Shown here piece by piece: positions 50,833-58,806 of a stretch of DNA of 64,000 bases. This stretch comes from Streptomyces sp. NBC_01446 (GTDB taxonomy: Bacteria; Actinomycetota; Actinomycetes; Streptomycetales; Streptomycetaceae): the NCBI RefSeq assembly GCF_026340095.1, contig NZ_JAPEPO010000001.1:3936501-4000500 (forward strand), given 5' to 3'. Position 1 is the stretch's first letter, and each line of letters opens with the position of its first letter. The notes under the pieces are model-generated. The model did no database searches and had not been told where the DNA came from. It was given only the letters and a program-made list of their open reading frames with translations. Both the position numbers and the translations under genes were made by a program.

Positions 50833-51873
50833 ATGGCGAAAGAATCCTCGCAGCGCCCCTCACAGGACCTGGCGCAGCGCCCGCCGCACCGCGTCGTGGT
50901 GATCGTCGACGAGAACTCCAACCCCTTCGAGCTGTCCTGCGCCATCGAGGTCTTCGGCCTGCGCCGGCCCGAACTCGGCCGTGAGCTGTACGACTTCCAG
51001 CTCTGCTCGCCCCAGGCGCGGACGGTGATGCGGGACGGGTTCTTCACGCTGACCGATGTGGCCGGTCTCGACACCGTCGAGTCCGCGGACACGCTCATCG
51101 TGCCCAACCGGCCCGACACCGACGTGCCGAGGCGGCCCGCCGTCCTCGATGCCGTGCGCCGAGCGCACGCGCGGGGCGCCCGGCTCATCGGGTTCTGCTC
51201 AGGCGCGTTCACCATCGCCGAGGCCGGGCTCCTCGACGGGCGGCGGGCCGCCTGCCACTGGATGTGGGCGGACTCCTTCCGCTCCCGCTTCCCCGAGGTG
51301 CGCCTCGAGCCCGACGTGCTGTTCGTGGACGACGGGGACATCCTCACCGCGTCCGGCAGCGCGTCCGCGCTCGATCTCGGACTGCACGTCGTACGCCGTG
51401 ACCACGGCGCCGAGATCGCCAACGCGGTGTCCCGGCGGCTCGTGTTCGCCGCCCACCGGGACGGCGGCCAGCGGCAGTTCGTGGAGCGGCCCGTGCCCGC
51501 GGTGCCGGACGAGTCCCTCGCGCCGCTGCTCGCGTGGGCGCAGGAGCGGATCGGTGAGCCGCTGAGCGTGGCCGACCTCGCCGCGCACGCCGCGGTCAGC
51601 CCCGCCACCCTGCACCGCCGCTTCCGCGCCGAACTCGGCACGACCCCGCTGGCCTGGCTCACCGGCGAACGGGTCGCCCTGGCCTGCCGCCTCATCGAAC
51701 GCGGCGAGGAACGCCTCGACGTGGTGGCCGCCCGCAGCGGCCTGGGCACCGCCGCGAACCTGCGCGCCCGGCTCCGCCGGGAAACGGGCCTGAGCCCGTC
51801 GGCGTACCGCAGAAGGTTCGGCCGGAGCCCCGCGGAGCCCGCGCCGGCGCACCCCGGGACCGCATCCCGGTAG
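50833..51873 (+). CDS. GlxA-family regulator (DJ-1/PfpI domain plus AraC HTH)
   Basis: 346 residues. The N-terminal half is a class I amidotransferase-like domain ('VVVIVDENSNPFELSCAIEVFGL', nucleophile-elbow 'LIGFCSGAFTIAEAGLLDGRRAACHW' with the Cys), the C-terminal half an AraC-type double HTH ('LSVADLAAHAAVSPATLHRRFRAELG', 'LDVVAARSGLGTAANLRARLRRETG'). Such regulators control amino acid, NAD and quaternary-amine catabolism. It is divergent from the cupin gene, its best candidate target. Confidence 0.9.
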   Translation: MAKESSQRPSQDLAQRPPHRVVVIVDENSNPFELSCAIEVFGLRRPELGRELYDFQLCSPQARTVMRDGFFTLTDVAGLDTVESADTLIVPNRPDTDVPRRPAVLDAVRRAHARGARLIGFCSGAFTIAEAGLLDGRRAACHWMWADSFRSRFPEVRLEPDVLFVDDGDILTASGSASALDLGLHVVRRDHGAEIANAVSRRLVFAAHRDGGQRQFVERPVPAVPDESLAPLLAWAQERIGEPLSVADLAAHAAVSPATLHRRFRAELGTTPLAWLTGERVALACRLIERGEERLDVVAARSGLGTAANLRARLRRETGLSPSAYRRRFGRSPAEPAPAHPGTASR

Positions 51874-51939
51874 CCGCCACGGGCCCCGGCGGCGCGTCTG
51901 CGGGCGGAGCGGGTGGCGCGTGGCCGACGCTTGGCAGCT

Positions 51940-52815
51940 ATGACGGACGACAGTTCACGAAGCGACCCCCCCGGCAAGCTGACCAGGGTCGCGCGGTGGG
52001 GCGCCGGGCGGGCCGCCGAACTGCGCGAACGGCTGCCGTTCATCACAAACCTGACCCGGCAGATGGTCGACGTGAGCCTCCTGGACTCCTCGACCCGGCT
52101 CGCCGCACAGGCTTTTCTGACGGCGATCCCGGTGTTCATCGCCATCGCCGCGTTCGCCCCGCCGTCCGTACGCGACCAGCTCGTCGACTCGGCCACCTAC
52201 GCGCTCGGGCTCTCCGGGGCGTCCCTCGACGAGGTCCGGCTGGCGTTCGGGACGACCGACGACCCCACTCGCGAGACCTCCGGGAGCATCGGCATCGTCA
52301 TCACGCTGGTGTCGGCGACCGCGTGCAGCCGCGCCCTGCAACGCGTGTGCGAGCGCTCCTGGCACCTGCCTCCGGCGGGCCTGCGCCTCATCGCGTGGCG
52401 GTGGGTGGTGTGGCTCCTGGTGTGGCTGGCCGCCCTCGTGGTCCAGGGGCTGGTGCGCGACGGGTTCGGAGCGGGTGCCTGGCTCGGCCTGCCCCTGTCG
52501 TGCGTGTCGAGCATCCTGCTGTGGTGGTGGACGCAGCATCTGCTGCTCGGCAGCCGGGTGGCGTGGCTCCCACTGCTGCCGGGCGCCGTCCTGACCGGCG
52601 TCGGCGTGGTCGTCCTGGCCTGGGCGTCGCGCTTCTACATGCCGCGCACGCTGAACCGTTCCCTGGCCGCGTTCGGCCCCCTCGGCATGGTGTTCACCGT
52701 GCTGTCGTGGCTCATCGTGCTGTTCACGGTCGTCTGCGTGGGGATCGCCACGGGATACGTCCTCGCCCATGAACGGCCCCTCGCACGCCGGCTCGGGACA
52801 CCGCCGCCCGGGTGA
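51940..52815 (+). CDS. YihY/virulence factor BrkB-family membrane protein
   Basis: 291 residues. Six TM segments: first 'STRLAAQAFLTAIPVFIAIAAFAP', then 'IGIVITLVSATACSRALQRV' and four more to 'VLSWLIVLFTVVCVGIATGYVLA'. The A..F....P.F...... and SR.....MP motifs fit the family, once thought to be RNase BN. Function unknown, possibly transport. Start ATG 51940 was preferred over a GTG/ATG 27 bases upstream because the additional residues are not conserved-looking. Confidence 0.85.
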   Translation: MTDDSSRSDPPGKLTRVARWGAGRAAELRERLPFITNLTRQMVDVSLLDSSTRLAAQAFLTAIPVFIAIAAFAPPSVRDQLVDSATYALGLSGASLDEVRLAFGTTDDPTRETSGSIGIVITLVSATACSRALQRVCERSWHLPPAGLRLIAWRWVVWLLVWLAALVVQGLVRDGFGAGAWLGLPLSCVSSILLWWWTQHLLLGSRVAWLPLLPGAVLTGVGVVVLAWASRFYMPRTLNRSLAAFGPLGMVFTVLSWLIVLFTVVCVGIATGYVLAHERPLARRLGTPPPG

Positions 52816-52857
52816 CCGGCGCGAGTCCTCACGCCCGGGCTGGGCACCCTTCGACGT

Positions 52858-53352
52858 ATGAGATACGAAGTTCGAGAGCGGCTCTTCGCGGTGGGCGAGG
52901 ACTACTGGATCGAGGACGAGCAGGGCCACAAGGCCTTCCTCGTCGACGGAAAGGCGATGCGCCTGCGGGACACCTTCGAGCTGAAGGGGCCCGACGGGCG
53001 GGTGCTCATCGACATCCACGAGAAGATGTTCGCCCTGCGCGACACGATGGTCATCGAGCGCGGCGACGAGGCCCTCGCCAAGATCAAGCGCAAGCGCCTG
53101 TCGCTGCTGCGCAACCACTACCGGGTCGAACTGGCCGACGGCACCGAGCTCGACGTCAGCGGAAAGATCCTGGACCGCGAGTTCGTCGTCGAGTACGACG
53201 GCGAGATGCTCGCCCACATCTCGCGCCGCTGGCTCCGGGTCCGTGACACGTACGGCGTCGACGTCATCCGTGAGGACGCGGACCCGGCGCTGCTCATCGC
53301 CATCGCGGTGTGCGTGATCCATCTGGCGGAGAAGGAGCGGGGCGACGACTGA
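52858..53352 (+). CDS. LURP-one/tubby-like (YxjI-type) protein
   Basis: 164 residues, start ATG directly at 52858. The alternation 'MRYEVRERLFAVGEDYWIED', 'AFLVDGKAMRLRDTFELKGP', 'LIDIHEKMFALRDTMVIER', 'YRVELADGTELDVSGKILDREFVVE' makes the twelve-stranded tubby-like barrel; the last helix 'PALLIAIAVCVIHLAEKE' is the hydrophobic core helix. Cytoplasmic; function unknown, perhaps membrane-lipid or scramblase-related as in eukaryotic relatives. Confidence 0.82.
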   Translation: MRYEVRERLFAVGEDYWIEDEQGHKAFLVDGKAMRLRDTFELKGPDGRVLIDIHEKMFALRDTMVIERGDEALAKIKRKRLSLLRNHYRVELADGTELDVSGKILDREFVVEYDGEMLAHISRRWLRVRDTYGVDVIREDADPALLIAIAVCVIHLAEKERGDD

Positions 53353-53421
53353 CAAGTGACGGCTGACGGCTGACAGATGACGGCGAGCGACGGGCGGCAG
53401 ACGGCAGAGGCATGCGGTCCC

Positions 53422-54219
53422 TCACCGCCGAGGCGGCTCCAGCCCCAGTCGCCGGTCCTTGAGCGCCGGGAACCGCTCGCGGGTCGCGGCGACGCCCGCC
53501 GCGTCGAACTCGACGGTGAGGACCTCCTCGTCGGCGCCCGCCTCCGCGACGATCTGGCCCCACGGATCGACGACGACGCTGTGTCCGGCCTGTGGCACCC
53601 CCGCGTGCGTACCGGCGGTGCCGCAGGCCAGTACGTACGCCTGGTTCTCGACGGCGCGCGCCTGGGCGAGCAGCGTCCAGTGCGCGCGGCGCCGCTCGGG
53701 CCAGCCGGCGGACACGAGGAGCGTCTCGGCGCCCCGGTCGACGAGGCCCCGGTACAGCTCGGGGAAGCGCAGGTCGTAGCAGGTGGTGACGCCGAGGACG
53801 GTTTCCGGCAGGCGTACGGTGACGAGTTCTTCGCCCGCGCCCATCAGCACGGCCTCGCCCTTGTCGAAGCCGAAGCGGTGGATCTTGCGGTAGGCGGCGG
53901 CGAGTTCGCCGTCCGGGGAGAAGACGAGCGCGGTGTTGTAGAGCGGCCCGTCCGGGTCGCGTTCAGGGATCGTGCCCGCGTGCAGCCAGACGCCGGCGTC
54001 GCTCGCGGCCTTCGCCATCGCCTCGTACGTCGGGCCCTCCAGGGGCTCCGCCTCGGCCGCGAAGGCCTCGTAGGCGAAGGCGCCGGTGGTCCACAGCTCG
54101 GGGAGGACGACGAGGTCGGCGGACCCGGCTTGTTCCCGCACCATCGAAGCGGCCCGCAGCCGACGGGAATTGGGCGATTCGTCATCATCTACACGGATCT
54201 GGATGAGCGAGGCGCGCAC
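53422..54219 (-). CDS. Carbon-nitrogen hydrolase (nitrilase superfamily amidase)
   Basis: 265 residues from GTG 54219, which begins VRASLIQIRVDD, the usual first strand. Catalytic triad: Glu41 in VVLPELW, Lys112 in YRKIHRF, Cys147 in TTCYDLRFPELYR. Motifs and length match the omega-amidase/NIT2-like branch that hydrolyses short amides or deaminated glutathione. Cytoplasmic. Convergent with the tubby-like gene, divergent from the MDMPI gene. Confidence 0.9.
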   Translation of the reverse strand: MRASLIQIRVDDDESPNSRRLRAASMVREQAGSADLVVLPELWTTGAFAYEAFAAEAEPLEGPTYEAMAKAASDAGVWLHAGTIPERDPDGPLYNTALVFSPDGELAAAYRKIHRFGFDKGEAVLMGAGEELVTVRLPETVLGVTTCYDLRFPELYRGLVDRGAETLLVSAGWPERRRAHWTLLAQARAVENQAYVLACGTAGTHAGVPQAGHSVVVDPWGQIVAEAGADEEVLTVEFDAAGVAATRERFPALKDRRLGLEPPRR

Positions 54220-54397
54220 ACTACCACCGTCCTGGCATTCGAGCCGTCTACACAGGCCTACGATCGTCACACGAAAGCACTGCCGGGGTGACTGCCAGCA
54301 GCGTACTGTGCATTTCCGGGGGTTCCCCCCGGACCCCCGCAGACGCGTTCCAAGACACCCAATGCCCGCGCCACAACCGCCCGAGGGGTCCCGTTCC

Positions 54398-55222
54398 GTG
54401 AGTCTCCACCCCAGTCTTCAGTCCTACGCCGATGCCTGGACCCATTCCATCGAAGCGATATCCGAGCTGGTGACGCCCCTGGTGGAGGGCGAATGGAACC
54501 GGGCCACGCCATGCCCCGGCTGGTCGGTGCGGGACATCGTGTCCCATGTCATCGGCCTCGACTGCGAGATGCTCGGCGACCCGCGGCCCATCCACACCCT
54601 GCCGCGCGACCTGTACCACGTACAGAACGATCACCAGCGGTACATGGAGATGCAGGTCGACGTGCGGCGCCACCACACGGCGCCCGAGATGACGTCCGAG
54701 CTGGAGTACACGATCATCCGGCGCTCCCGGCAGCTGCGCAACGAGTCGCGTGAGCCGGGCGCGATGGTGCGCGGGCCGCTCGGCACGGAGGAGACCCTCG
54801 AATTCGCCATGCGCAAGCGGGCGTTCGACGTGTGGGTACACGAGCAGGACCTGCGCGTGGCCGTCGGCCGGCCGGGCAACCTCGACTCCCCGGGCGCGTA
54901 CGTCACGCGCGACATGCTGCTCGCCGTTCTGCCGAAGGTCGTCGCGAAGGACGCGTCCGCGCCCGCGAACTCGGCGGTGGTCTTCGACGTGCACGGACCG
55001 GTCGAGTTCCTGCGCACGGTGCGTGTCGACGCGGACGGGCGCGGCACGATCGACGGCGCCCCGTCGCTGGGTCCGGCCGCGACGCTCTCCCTCGACTGGG
55101 AGACCTACGTCAAGCTGGCCTGCGGCCGCGTGACGCCCGACGCGGTGTCCGACCGGATCAAGACGGAGGGCGACCTGGACCTCGCCCAGGCGATCCTGAA
55201 CTCGCTGGCCACAACGCCGTAG
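54398..55222 (+). CDS. Maleylpyruvate isomerase-family (DinB-like) mycothiol-dependent-type protein
   Basis: 274 residues from GTG 54398, with GAGGGG ten bases before it; ATG 54362 would add 12 residues. The N-terminal DinB-like helical domain has 'SYADAWTHSIEAISELVTPLVEGEWNRATPCPGWSVRDIVSHVIGLDCEM' with the metal His, later 'AFDVWVHEQDLRVAVGRPG' (two His) and a C-terminal SCP2-like domain ('LDWETYVKLACGRVTPDAV'). These features are shared by mycothiol-dependent maleylpyruvate isomerase and many uncharacterised relatives. Substrate unknown. A hairpin follows. Confidence 0.85.
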   Translation: MSLHPSLQSYADAWTHSIEAISELVTPLVEGEWNRATPCPGWSVRDIVSHVIGLDCEMLGDPRPIHTLPRDLYHVQNDHQRYMEMQVDVRRHHTAPEMTSELEYTIIRRSRQLRNESREPGAMVRGPLGTEETLEFAMRKRAFDVWVHEQDLRVAVGRPGNLDSPGAYVTRDMLLAVLPKVVAKDASAPANSAVVFDVHGPVEFLRTVRVDADGRGTIDGAPSLGPAATLSLDWETYVKLACGRVTPDAVSDRIKTEGDLDLAQAILNSLATTP

Positions 55223-55259
55223 CCCTTACGGGGGCCAGGACCGCGGAGCGGACGGGAAA

Positions 55260-55290
55260 GGCCCCGGTGCCGGAGACGGCAACCGGGGCC
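55260..55290 (+). terminator. Hairpin after the MDMPI-family gene
   Basis: GGCCCCGGT (55260-55268) pairs perfectly with ACCGGGGCC (55282-55290), 38 bases past the stop. Confidence 0.65.
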
Positions 55291-55296
55291 CGTCGC

Positions 55297-55388
55297 TTAC
55301 GCGGGTACGACTTACGCGGGTACGTCATACGCGGGTACGGCTTACGCAGGTACGGCTCAGGACGGGTACGCCTCAGACCGGTCACGTC
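55297..55388. repeat. Degenerate 15-bp tandem repeat
   Basis: Unit TTACGCGGGTACGRC is repeated four times almost unchanged (55297, 55312, 55327, 55342), then decays through two or three 16-base copies to about 55390, with isolated related words up to the MFS stop at 55418. It lies between two convergent genes and shows no coding signs. Confidence 0.7.
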
Positions 55389-55417
55389 TCAGCGGAGAAG
55401 CCTCACGCGGGAACCGC

Positions 55418-56725
55418 TTACGCGGGCACGTGCACCGTCTCCACCCGGCTCGCCACCAGGCGCTCCCGCTCCCTGCGGTCCGCGCGCCGGCGCAGCCGCA
55501 GGATCTGACTCACCCCGAGCGCCTCCAGGACGAACACCGCGGAGAACGCGATGCGGTAGTTGTCGCCGGTCGCATCCAGCAGAACCCCGACCGCGAACAG
55601 CGTCGTCATCGACGCGACGAACCCGCCCATGTTGACGATCCCCGACGCGGTCCCCTGCCGCTCCGGCGGGTTCGCCGGACGCGCGAAGTCGAACCCGAGC
55701 ATGGACGCGGGCCCGCACGCCCCGAGCACGACACACAGCATGACGAGCAGCCAAATCGGCGCGTGTTCCCCCGGGTAGGCGATCGTCACGGCCCACATCA
55801 GCGCCGTTCCGGCGACCGTCCCGAGCGCGAGCGGCAGCCGGGCCGTGTGGTGCCGGGCCACGATCTGCCCGTAGACGAGCCCGATCAGCATGTTGGACAG
55901 CACGACGAGGGTGAGCAGTTCACCGGCGGTCCCGCGCGAGAGGCCCTGCGCCTCGACCAGGAACGGCAGGCCCCACAGCAACAGGAACACCATCGCCGGG
56001 AACTGCGTCGTGAAGTGGACCCACAGGCCGAGCCGTGTGCCCGGCTCACGCCAGGACGCGAGGATCTGTCCGCGCACGAAGGCCCCGCCGGTGTGCCGCA
56101 CGGGCTCCGGCTCGAAGCCTTCGGGGTGGTCCTTGAGGAAGAGCAGCATCAGGACGAGCACGACGACTCCGGCGAGCGCGCTGCCGGCGAACGCGGCTTC
56201 CCAGCCGACGCCGTGCAGCAGCCGCGCGATCACGAGGGTCGACACGAGGTTGCCTGCCATGCCGACGAGGCCCGCGAGCTGCGCGACCAGCGGCCCGCGC
56301 CGGGCGGGGAACCAGCGCGTGCCGAGCCGCAGCACGCTGATGAACGTCATCGCGTCGCCGCAGCCGAGCAGTGCGCGCGAGACGAGGGCCGTCCCGTACG
56401 AGGGCGAGAACGCGAAGCCGAGCTGGCCGATGGTGAAGAGGACGACACCGATCGTCAGGACGCGCTTGGTGCCGAGCCGGTCGACCATCAGGCCGACGGG
56501 TATCTGCATGCCCGCGTAGACGAGCAGCTGGAGGATCGAGAACGTGGACAGCGCCGAGGCGTTGATGTGGAAACGCTCGACGGCGTCGAGGCCCGCGACG
56601 CCCAGCGAGGTCCGGAAGATGACGGCGACGAAGTAGACGGCGACGCCGATGGACCAGACGCCCATGGCCCTGCGGCCGCCGGGCGGATCCCCGGGCAGCG
56701 ACGCGGTGCCGGCGGAGCTGCTCAT
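55418..56725 (-). CDS. MFS transporter (12-TM, metabolite type)
   Basis: 435 residues, about twelve TM segments. Motif A is 'GLMVDRLGTKRVLTIG' after TM2; 'LLGCGDAMTFISVLRLGTRWFPARR' is typical of the nitrate/sugar-phosphate/anion-cation symporter branches rather than drug efflux. Its ATG overlaps the stop of the GntR gene by four bases (TCAT read on plus strand), so the two are co-transcribed, and the GntR protein probably controls import of the substrate. Substrate unknown. Confidence 0.88.
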   Translation of the reverse strand: MSSSAGTASLPGDPPGGRRAMGVWSIGVAVYFVAVIFRTSLGVAGLDAVERFHINASALSTFSILQLLVYAGMQIPVGLMVDRLGTKRVLTIGVVLFTIGQLGFAFSPSYGTALVSRALLGCGDAMTFISVLRLGTRWFPARRGPLVAQLAGLVGMAGNLVSTLVIARLLHGVGWEAAFAGSALAGVVVLVLMLLFLKDHPEGFEPEPVRHTGGAFVRGQILASWREPGTRLGLWVHFTTQFPAMVFLLLWGLPFLVEAQGLSRGTAGELLTLVVLSNMLIGLVYGQIVARHHTARLPLALGTVAGTALMWAVTIAYPGEHAPIWLLVMLCVVLGACGPASMLGFDFARPANPPERQGTASGIVNMGGFVASMTTLFAVGVLLDATGDNYRIAFSAVFVLEALGVSQILRLRRRADRRERERLVASRVETVHVPA

Positions 56726-57390
56726 CGGACCTCGCCCCGCGCCAGGTTCGAGAACCAGCCGACGTGGCGGCGGACGACGGCGACGGCCGCCTCGGCGTCG
56801 CCCGCGCGCAGCGCGTCGAGGATCTCCTCGTGCTCGGTGAGCGTCTTGGCGATCCGGTCCGGGTGCGAGTGCATCACGGCGACGCCCATTCTCAGCTGGC
56901 GGTCACGCAGCTGGTCGTAGAGGCGGGAGAGGATCGCGTTGCCTCCGCTGCGCACGATCTCGGCGTGGAAGCAGCGGTCGGTGCTGGCCGCGTCCGCGAA
57001 CTCGCCGGCGGCGGCCTGGGCCTGCTGGAGCGAGAGCAGCTCCTCCAGGCGGGCGATCAGGCTCGCGGGCGCGGGGACCGCCTTGCGTACGGAGTGCTCC
57101 TCGACGAGGAGGCGGGTCTCGACGACGTCCGCGATCTCCTGCGCGGAGACGGCCAGGACCAGGGCGCCCTTCTTCGGGTAGAGCTTGAGCAGCCCCTCGA
57201 CCTCCAGCTTGAGCAGCGCCTCGCGCACCGGGGTGCGGGACACCCCTACCGCCTCGGCGAGCTCGCCCTCGGTGAGCAACGTCCCGCCCTCGTAGCGGCG
57301 TTCGAGGACGCTGCGCTTGACGTGGTCGTAGACGCGGTCGGCCGCTGGTGGTCGCTTGACGGCGGTGGGGGACGGGGGCACTGAAGACAT
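56722..57390 (-). CDS. GntR-family regulator, FadR/FCD subgroup
   Basis: 222 residues from ATG 57390; upstream in-frame codons encode no conserved sequence. Winged helix 'VYDHVKRSVLERRYEGGTLLTEGELAEAVGVSRTPVREALLKLEVEGLL' is followed by an all-helical FCD domain with likely metal-binding His and Asp residues ('STDRCFHAEIV', 'HEEILDALRAGD', 'RRHVGW'). It is first gene of an operon with the MFS transporter and likely responds to the organic acid carried. TAGATACAACACG just upstream (57411-57423) is AT-rich and may hold promoter or operator. Confidence 0.88.
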   Translation of the reverse strand: MSSVPPSPTAVKRPPAADRVYDHVKRSVLERRYEGGTLLTEGELAEAVGVSRTPVREALLKLEVEGLLKLYPKKGALVLAVSAQEIADVVETRLLVEEHSVRKAVPAPASLIARLEELLSLQQAQAAAGEFADAASTDRCFHAEIVRSGGNAILSRLYDQLRDRQLRMGVAVMHSHPDRIAKTLTEHEEILDALRAGDAEAAVAVVRRHVGWFSNLARGEVR

Positions 57391-57587
57391 GCGCACATCA
57401 TAGATACAACACGTACGCATCACCGGAGGCCGTCCAGGATGCGGACGCAGCACCCCGAAACGACGGTCGCCGCGCTCTCGCCACAAATACTCCGCATCCC
57501 GGCACATCCATCTGGCACGCTCATGAGTCTCTTCACCGAGCGGCACCCTCATGTGGCCGCATTCCAGGGGCATTTGGAGCGTTCAAC

Positions 57588-58481
57588 TTGAAAACCCGCA
57601 TTAAGCGCATTCGCCGCGTATCCGCCGCCGCCACCGTGACCGCCGGTGCGGTCCTGGCGAGCGGGGTCTTCGCCACCTCCGCGCAGGCGGCCACGCTGCC
57701 CACCCCCACGATCGTCGCCAAGGGCGGCTACGTGATGAACAACGGGACCGGTACGAGCCTGTTCACCAAGGCCGCCGACACCCGCCGTTCCACCGGCTCC
57801 ACCACCAAGATCATGACCGCGAAGGTCGTCCTGGCGCAGTCGAACCTGAACCTGGACTCCAAGGTCACCATCCAGAAGGCGTACAGCGACTACATCGTCG
57901 CGAAGAGCGCGTCGTCGGCCCGCCTGATCGTCGGCGACAAGGTCACCGTCCGCCAGCTCCTGTACGGGCTCATGCTCCCGTCCGGCTGCGACGCCGCGTA
58001 CGCGCTGGCCGACAAATTCGGCTCCGGCAGCACGCGCGCCGCCCGCGTGAAGTCCTTCATCGGCAAGATGAACAAGGCCGCCACCGACATGGGCCTGAAG
58101 AACACGCACTTCGACTCGTTCGACGGCATCGGCAGCGGCTCGAACTACTCGACGCCGCGCGACCTGACGAAGATCGCGTCCTCGGCGATGAAGAACTCCA
58201 CGTTCCGCTCGGTCGTCAAGACGACGTCGACGAAGCAGAAGGTCACCACGAAGAGCGGCGGCTACCGCTACATGTCGTGGTCCAACACGAACAACCTGCT
58301 CGGCAGCTACTCCGGCACCATCGGCGTGAAGACCGGCTCGGGCCCCGAGGCCAAGTACTGCCTGGTCTTCGCCGCCACCCGCAACGGCAAGACGGTCATC
58401 GGCACCGTCCTCGCCTCCTCCTCCGTCACGAACCGCACGGCGGACGCGAAGAAGCTCATGGACTACGGCTTCAAGAAGTAA
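57588..58481 (+). CDS. D-alanyl-D-alanine carboxypeptidase (S11 serine hydrolase)
   Basis: 297 residues starting with TTG 57588, with GGAG eight bases upstream. A signal peptide (KRIRRVSAAATVTAGAVLAS, ending near AQA) leads to the penicillin-binding fold: Ser71-x-x-Lys74 in GSTTKIMT, SGC (replacing SxN) in 'MLPSGCDAAYAL', and KTG in 'GVKTGSG'. There is no C-terminal membrane anchor, so it is probably secreted. It trims peptidoglycan stem peptides. Followed by an 18-bp hairpin. Confidence 0.9.
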   Translation: MKTRIKRIRRVSAAATVTAGAVLASGVFATSAQAATLPTPTIVAKGGYVMNNGTGTSLFTKAADTRRSTGSTTKIMTAKVVLAQSNLNLDSKVTIQKAYSDYIVAKSASSARLIVGDKVTVRQLLYGLMLPSGCDAAYALADKFGSGSTRAARVKSFIGKMNKAATDMGLKNTHFDSFDGIGSGSNYSTPRDLTKIASSAMKNSTFRSVVKTTSTKQKVTTKSGGYRYMSWSNTNNLLGSYSGTIGVKTGSGPEAKYCLVFAATRNGKTVIGTVLASSSVTNRTADAKKLMDYGFKK

Positions 58482-58490
58482 CCCGCATAC

Positions 58491-58530
58491 CAAAGGGGGC
58501 CTGCCGCGGATTCGCGGCAGGCCCCCTTTG
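58491..58530 (+). terminator. Strong hairpin after the carboxypeptidase gene
   Basis: CAAAGGGGGCCTGCCGCG (58491-58508) pairs perfectly with 58513-58530 around GATT, nine bases past the stop. Confidence 0.85.
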
Positions 58531-58763
58531 TCGTTCCCGCCCCCGACGCAGAACACGCCCACAGATGCGTTGAGCCCGTAACGGCACCCCTGCCCACGTG
58601 CCGAACGGCCGCACCATGACAACCACGTTGCCAACGTGGCGCGGGGGGAACGGCCCAAATGGGTGATCAGGCAGGTGGGCACCAAGGTCTGTGCGCCGAA
58701 CCGCGCTCGGCAAGCCACCCGGTGAGCGCGGCCCCGGCCGGGCGGCTAGCCCCAGGGGTACGC
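58531..58763. other. Gene-free stretch between two terminators
   Basis: The gap between the carboxypeptidase and bkdC genes (58482-58806) is bounded by hairpins on both sides. Between them I see no gene, repeat or clear site; short open frames lack ribosome sites. Confidence 0.55.
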
Positions 58764-58800
58764 GACACGGGGCCGCACCCCTCAGGGGCGGCCCCGTGTC
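58764..58800 (-). terminator. Terminator of the bkd operon
   Basis: GACACGGGGCCGC (58764-58776) pairs perfectly with GCGGCCCCGTGTC (58788-58800), six bases past the bkdC stop. Confidence 0.8.
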
Positions 58801-58806
58801 GTTCGC

